A model generated the notes under the pieces. That model saw only the letters and a list, made by a program, of their open reading frames with translations. It was not told the origin of the DNA and searched no databases. The position numbers and the translations under genes are program-made. Shown piece by piece: positions 5,936-7,202 of a stretch of DNA of 7,202 nt. This stretch comes from Coxiellaceae bacterium UBA1530 (lineage in GTDB: Bacteria > Pseudomonadota > Gammaproteobacteria > Coxiellales > Coxiellaceae). Every line of letters starts with the position of its first letter. Position 1 is the first letter of the stretch. The stretch covers positions 1-7,202 of the forward strand of contig DCQA01000018.1 in the NCBI GenBank assembly GCA_002323325.1, given 5' to 3'.

Positions 5936-6490
5936 ATGCAAGGTAAGATACAACAACACCTCATACGATTCTGCACCCAGCTCACAATAGCGCTTTTGTC
6001 TTGCCTTATTAGCATCTTGTCATATGGTGAGAGTCATGCACCCACCCAAGAAGATCCTGAAAGCACTTCTTTTTGGAGGACTTTAGCCGGCCAACCTGTC
6101 GATAAACGACTCTATGCCGGTATGTGGACGTACCATACTCACGCTTCAAGCCGTGAAAAAGATAATGCCACTAACTACGGGTTATCCTATGTGCGGAATG
6201 GATACTTCGCCAGTACGTTTAAGAACTCCTATTATAACTGGTCTTTTGCTGCGGGGTTACAACGCGACATCTATGATAAACACTTTGCCTCAGACACCCA
6301 GCAGTTCAAAGTAGGCTATCGTGCTGCTCTTATGACAGGCTACGACGATAGACTATGCTCTCATTGCGGAGACTCTCCTGTCCTTCCAGTGATCGTTCCC
6401 TATATCAATTGGCAATACAAGAACATGGGCCTAGAGTCACAATACGCGGTGATCCTCGCGACGATTGGCTTCTACTACCATTTTAACTAG
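5936..6490 (+). CDS. PagP-like outer-membrane beta-barrel protein (putative lipid A palmitoyltransferase relative)
   Basis: This is a 184-aa exported protein. Residues 1-31 form a signal peptide (K/R at 4 and 11, hydrophobic core about 16-29), cleaved near SYG-ESHA. The mature part alternates polar and aromatic residues and ends FYYHFN, as expected for a small outer-membrane barrel. Similarity to PagP is visible in LYAGMWTYHTHA (compare ITWHARFA with catalytic His33), TFKNSYYNW (compare AFKDSWNKW with Asp76-Ser77) and PVLPVIVPY (compare PLPVLLPLA). PagP transfers palmitate to lipid A and aids resistance to antimicrobial peptides. Here Asp76 is replaced by Asn97, Ser98 is kept, and His67 or His69 would be the histidine. 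A CSHC pair occurs at 141-144. An in-frame stop at 5915 leaves ATG 5936 as the only upstream start, yet it lacks a clear ribosome binding site. It probably shares a transcript with the flavoprotein gene. Family assignment is from memory of motifs; an uncharacterised barrel family is possible. Confidence 0.8.
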   Translation: MQGKIQQHLIRFCTQLTIALLSCLISILSYGESHAPTQEDPESTSFWRTLAGQPVDKRLYAGMWTYHTHASSREKDNATNYGLSYVRNGYFASTFKNSYYNWSFAAGLQRDIYDKHFASDTQQFKVGYRAALMTGYDDRLCSHCGDSPVLPVIVPYINWQYKNMGLESQYAVILATIGFYYHFN

Positions 6491-6521
6491 CCCATACAAC
6501 AGCACCGAGGTATTGTCGCAC

Positions 6522-7202
6522 ATGACCACACACTATGACGCCATCATCATTGGCGCAGGCGCCGCAGGACTCATGTGCGCCATAGAAGCAGGGAAACGTG
6601 GCCGTCAAGTGTGCGTCATTGATCACGCCAATAAAGCAGGGAGAAAAATATTAATGTCAGGTGGTGGCCGCTGTAACTTCACCAACATCAGTGTCACACC
6701 GGATCAATTTATTTCACATAATCGACATTTTTGTCGATCAGCACTGAGCCGCTATACACCCAGTGATTTTATAACCTTAGTTAAAAAGCATCGCATCCCT
6801 TTTCATGAAAAAACGCACGGGCAATTATTTTGTGATCGAAGCTCAAAAGACATTTGTCAAATGCTCTTGAATGAGTGCTCTACTGTTAATGTTCAAATAC
6901 AATTAAAAACTAAGGTTACAACCATCAGTAAAAGTTGTTCAGGTCATTTTACACTGGCAACCAACCAGGGGCAGTTGAGTTGTGAATCGCTGGTGATGGC
7001 TACCGGTGGCTTATCTATTCCCAGCATGGGTTCAAGTCCTTTTGGTTACCAAATTGCCGGGCAGTTTGATATCAATGTGTGGCCAACGCGTGCCGGGCTG
7101 GTACCTTTCACATTACATGAAAAGGATAAGCAGTACTTGTCTGACCTCTCCGGTATTTCCGTAGATAGCCGTATTCAGTGCAATGACACCCATTTCGAAG
7201 AG
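6522..7202 (+). CDS. BaiN/YhiN-family NAD(P)/FAD-dependent oxidoreductase, N-terminal part
   Basis: The first 227 codons of a HI0933/YhiN/BaiN-type flavoprotein are present; the family is usually about 390-420 aa, so a little over half is here. Residues 6-16 (DAIIIGAGAAG) are the Rossmann GxGxxG motif that binds the ADP part of FAD, with Asp34 in place of the usual acidic residue at the end of strand 2. GRKILMSGGGRCNFTN (40-55) is the family signature. MATGGLSIPSMGSS (159-172) is the second FAD-contacting segment, and the start of the inserted substrate-side domain follows. The start is the ATG at 6522 with GAGG 11 bases upstream; a TTG at 6513 is too close to that site. It lies 31 bp after the PagP-like gene with no terminator between. 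Physiological substrate is unknown for most members; the bile-acid reductase activity behind the name BaiN is not expected here. It is cytoplasmic. Confidence 0.93.
   Translation, partial: MTTHYDAIIIGAGAAGLMCAIEAGKRGRQVCVIDHANKAGRKILMSGGGRCNFTNISVTPDQFISHNRHFCRSALSRYTPSDFITLVKKHRIPFHEKTHGQLFCDRSSKDICQMLLNECSTVNVQIQLKTKVTTISKSCSGHFTLATNQGQLSCESLVMATGGLSIPSMGSSPFGYQIAGQFDINVWPTRAGLVPFTLHEKDKQYLSDLSGISVDSRIQCNDTHFEE

Noticed and set aside
1..7202. CRISPR array, insertion sequence, integrase, tRNA or rRNA
   Set aside because: No regularly spaced direct repeats, transposase motifs, terminal inverted repeats or RNA gene signatures were seen on either strand.

Overview
The window looks like chromosome from a gammaproteobacterium of moderate to low GC. 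The supporting genes are an RNase R with Coxiella/E. coli-type sequence, an entericidin-type lipoprotein, a PagP-like outer-membrane barrel and a BaiN/YhiN-type flavoprotein. A large unrecognised protein sits behind a promoter carrying a perfect PmrA-type direct repeat. That combination suggests, but does not prove, a member of the Legionellales (Legionella/Coxiella relatives), where PmrA controls Dot/Icm effector genes.

Layout. (1) At 3-395 (+) is the 3' end of an unrecognised gene that runs off the left edge. It converges on (2) an 823-codon unrecognised gene at 414-2885 (-), with a central hydrophobic hairpin and a C-terminus resembling a type IV secretion signal. (3) The 278 bp gap 2886-3163 holds divergent promoters: TATAAT plus a PmrA-like box for the large gene, and TTGGGA-N18-TATACT for the next gene. 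An FNR/CRP-type palindrome lies between them. (4) A 57-aa entericidin-family lipoprotein at 3164-3337 (+) ends at a strong hairpin (3348-3377), which separates it from (5) the convergent RNase R gene at 3392-5590 (-). (6) The second divergent gap, about 345 bp (5591-5935), contains a tandem 10-bp repeat, a repeat of the GATATATATC core and an extended hairpin. (7) A PagP-like outer-membrane protein (5936-6490, +) is followed after 31 bp by (8) the N-terminal 227 codons of a BaiN/YhiN-type FAD oxidoreductase that runs off the right edge. These two are probably co-transcribed.

Functional picture. RNase R and the flavoprotein are ordinary housekeeping genes. The lipoprotein and the PagP-like barrel are envelope genes. 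The large gene looks accessory: it is visibly more AT-rich than rnr, has no recognised domain, and has its own regulated-looking promoter. It is the best candidate for something undescribed, most simply a PmrA-regulated secreted effector. No tRNA, rRNA, CRISPR array, insertion sequence or integrase was seen.
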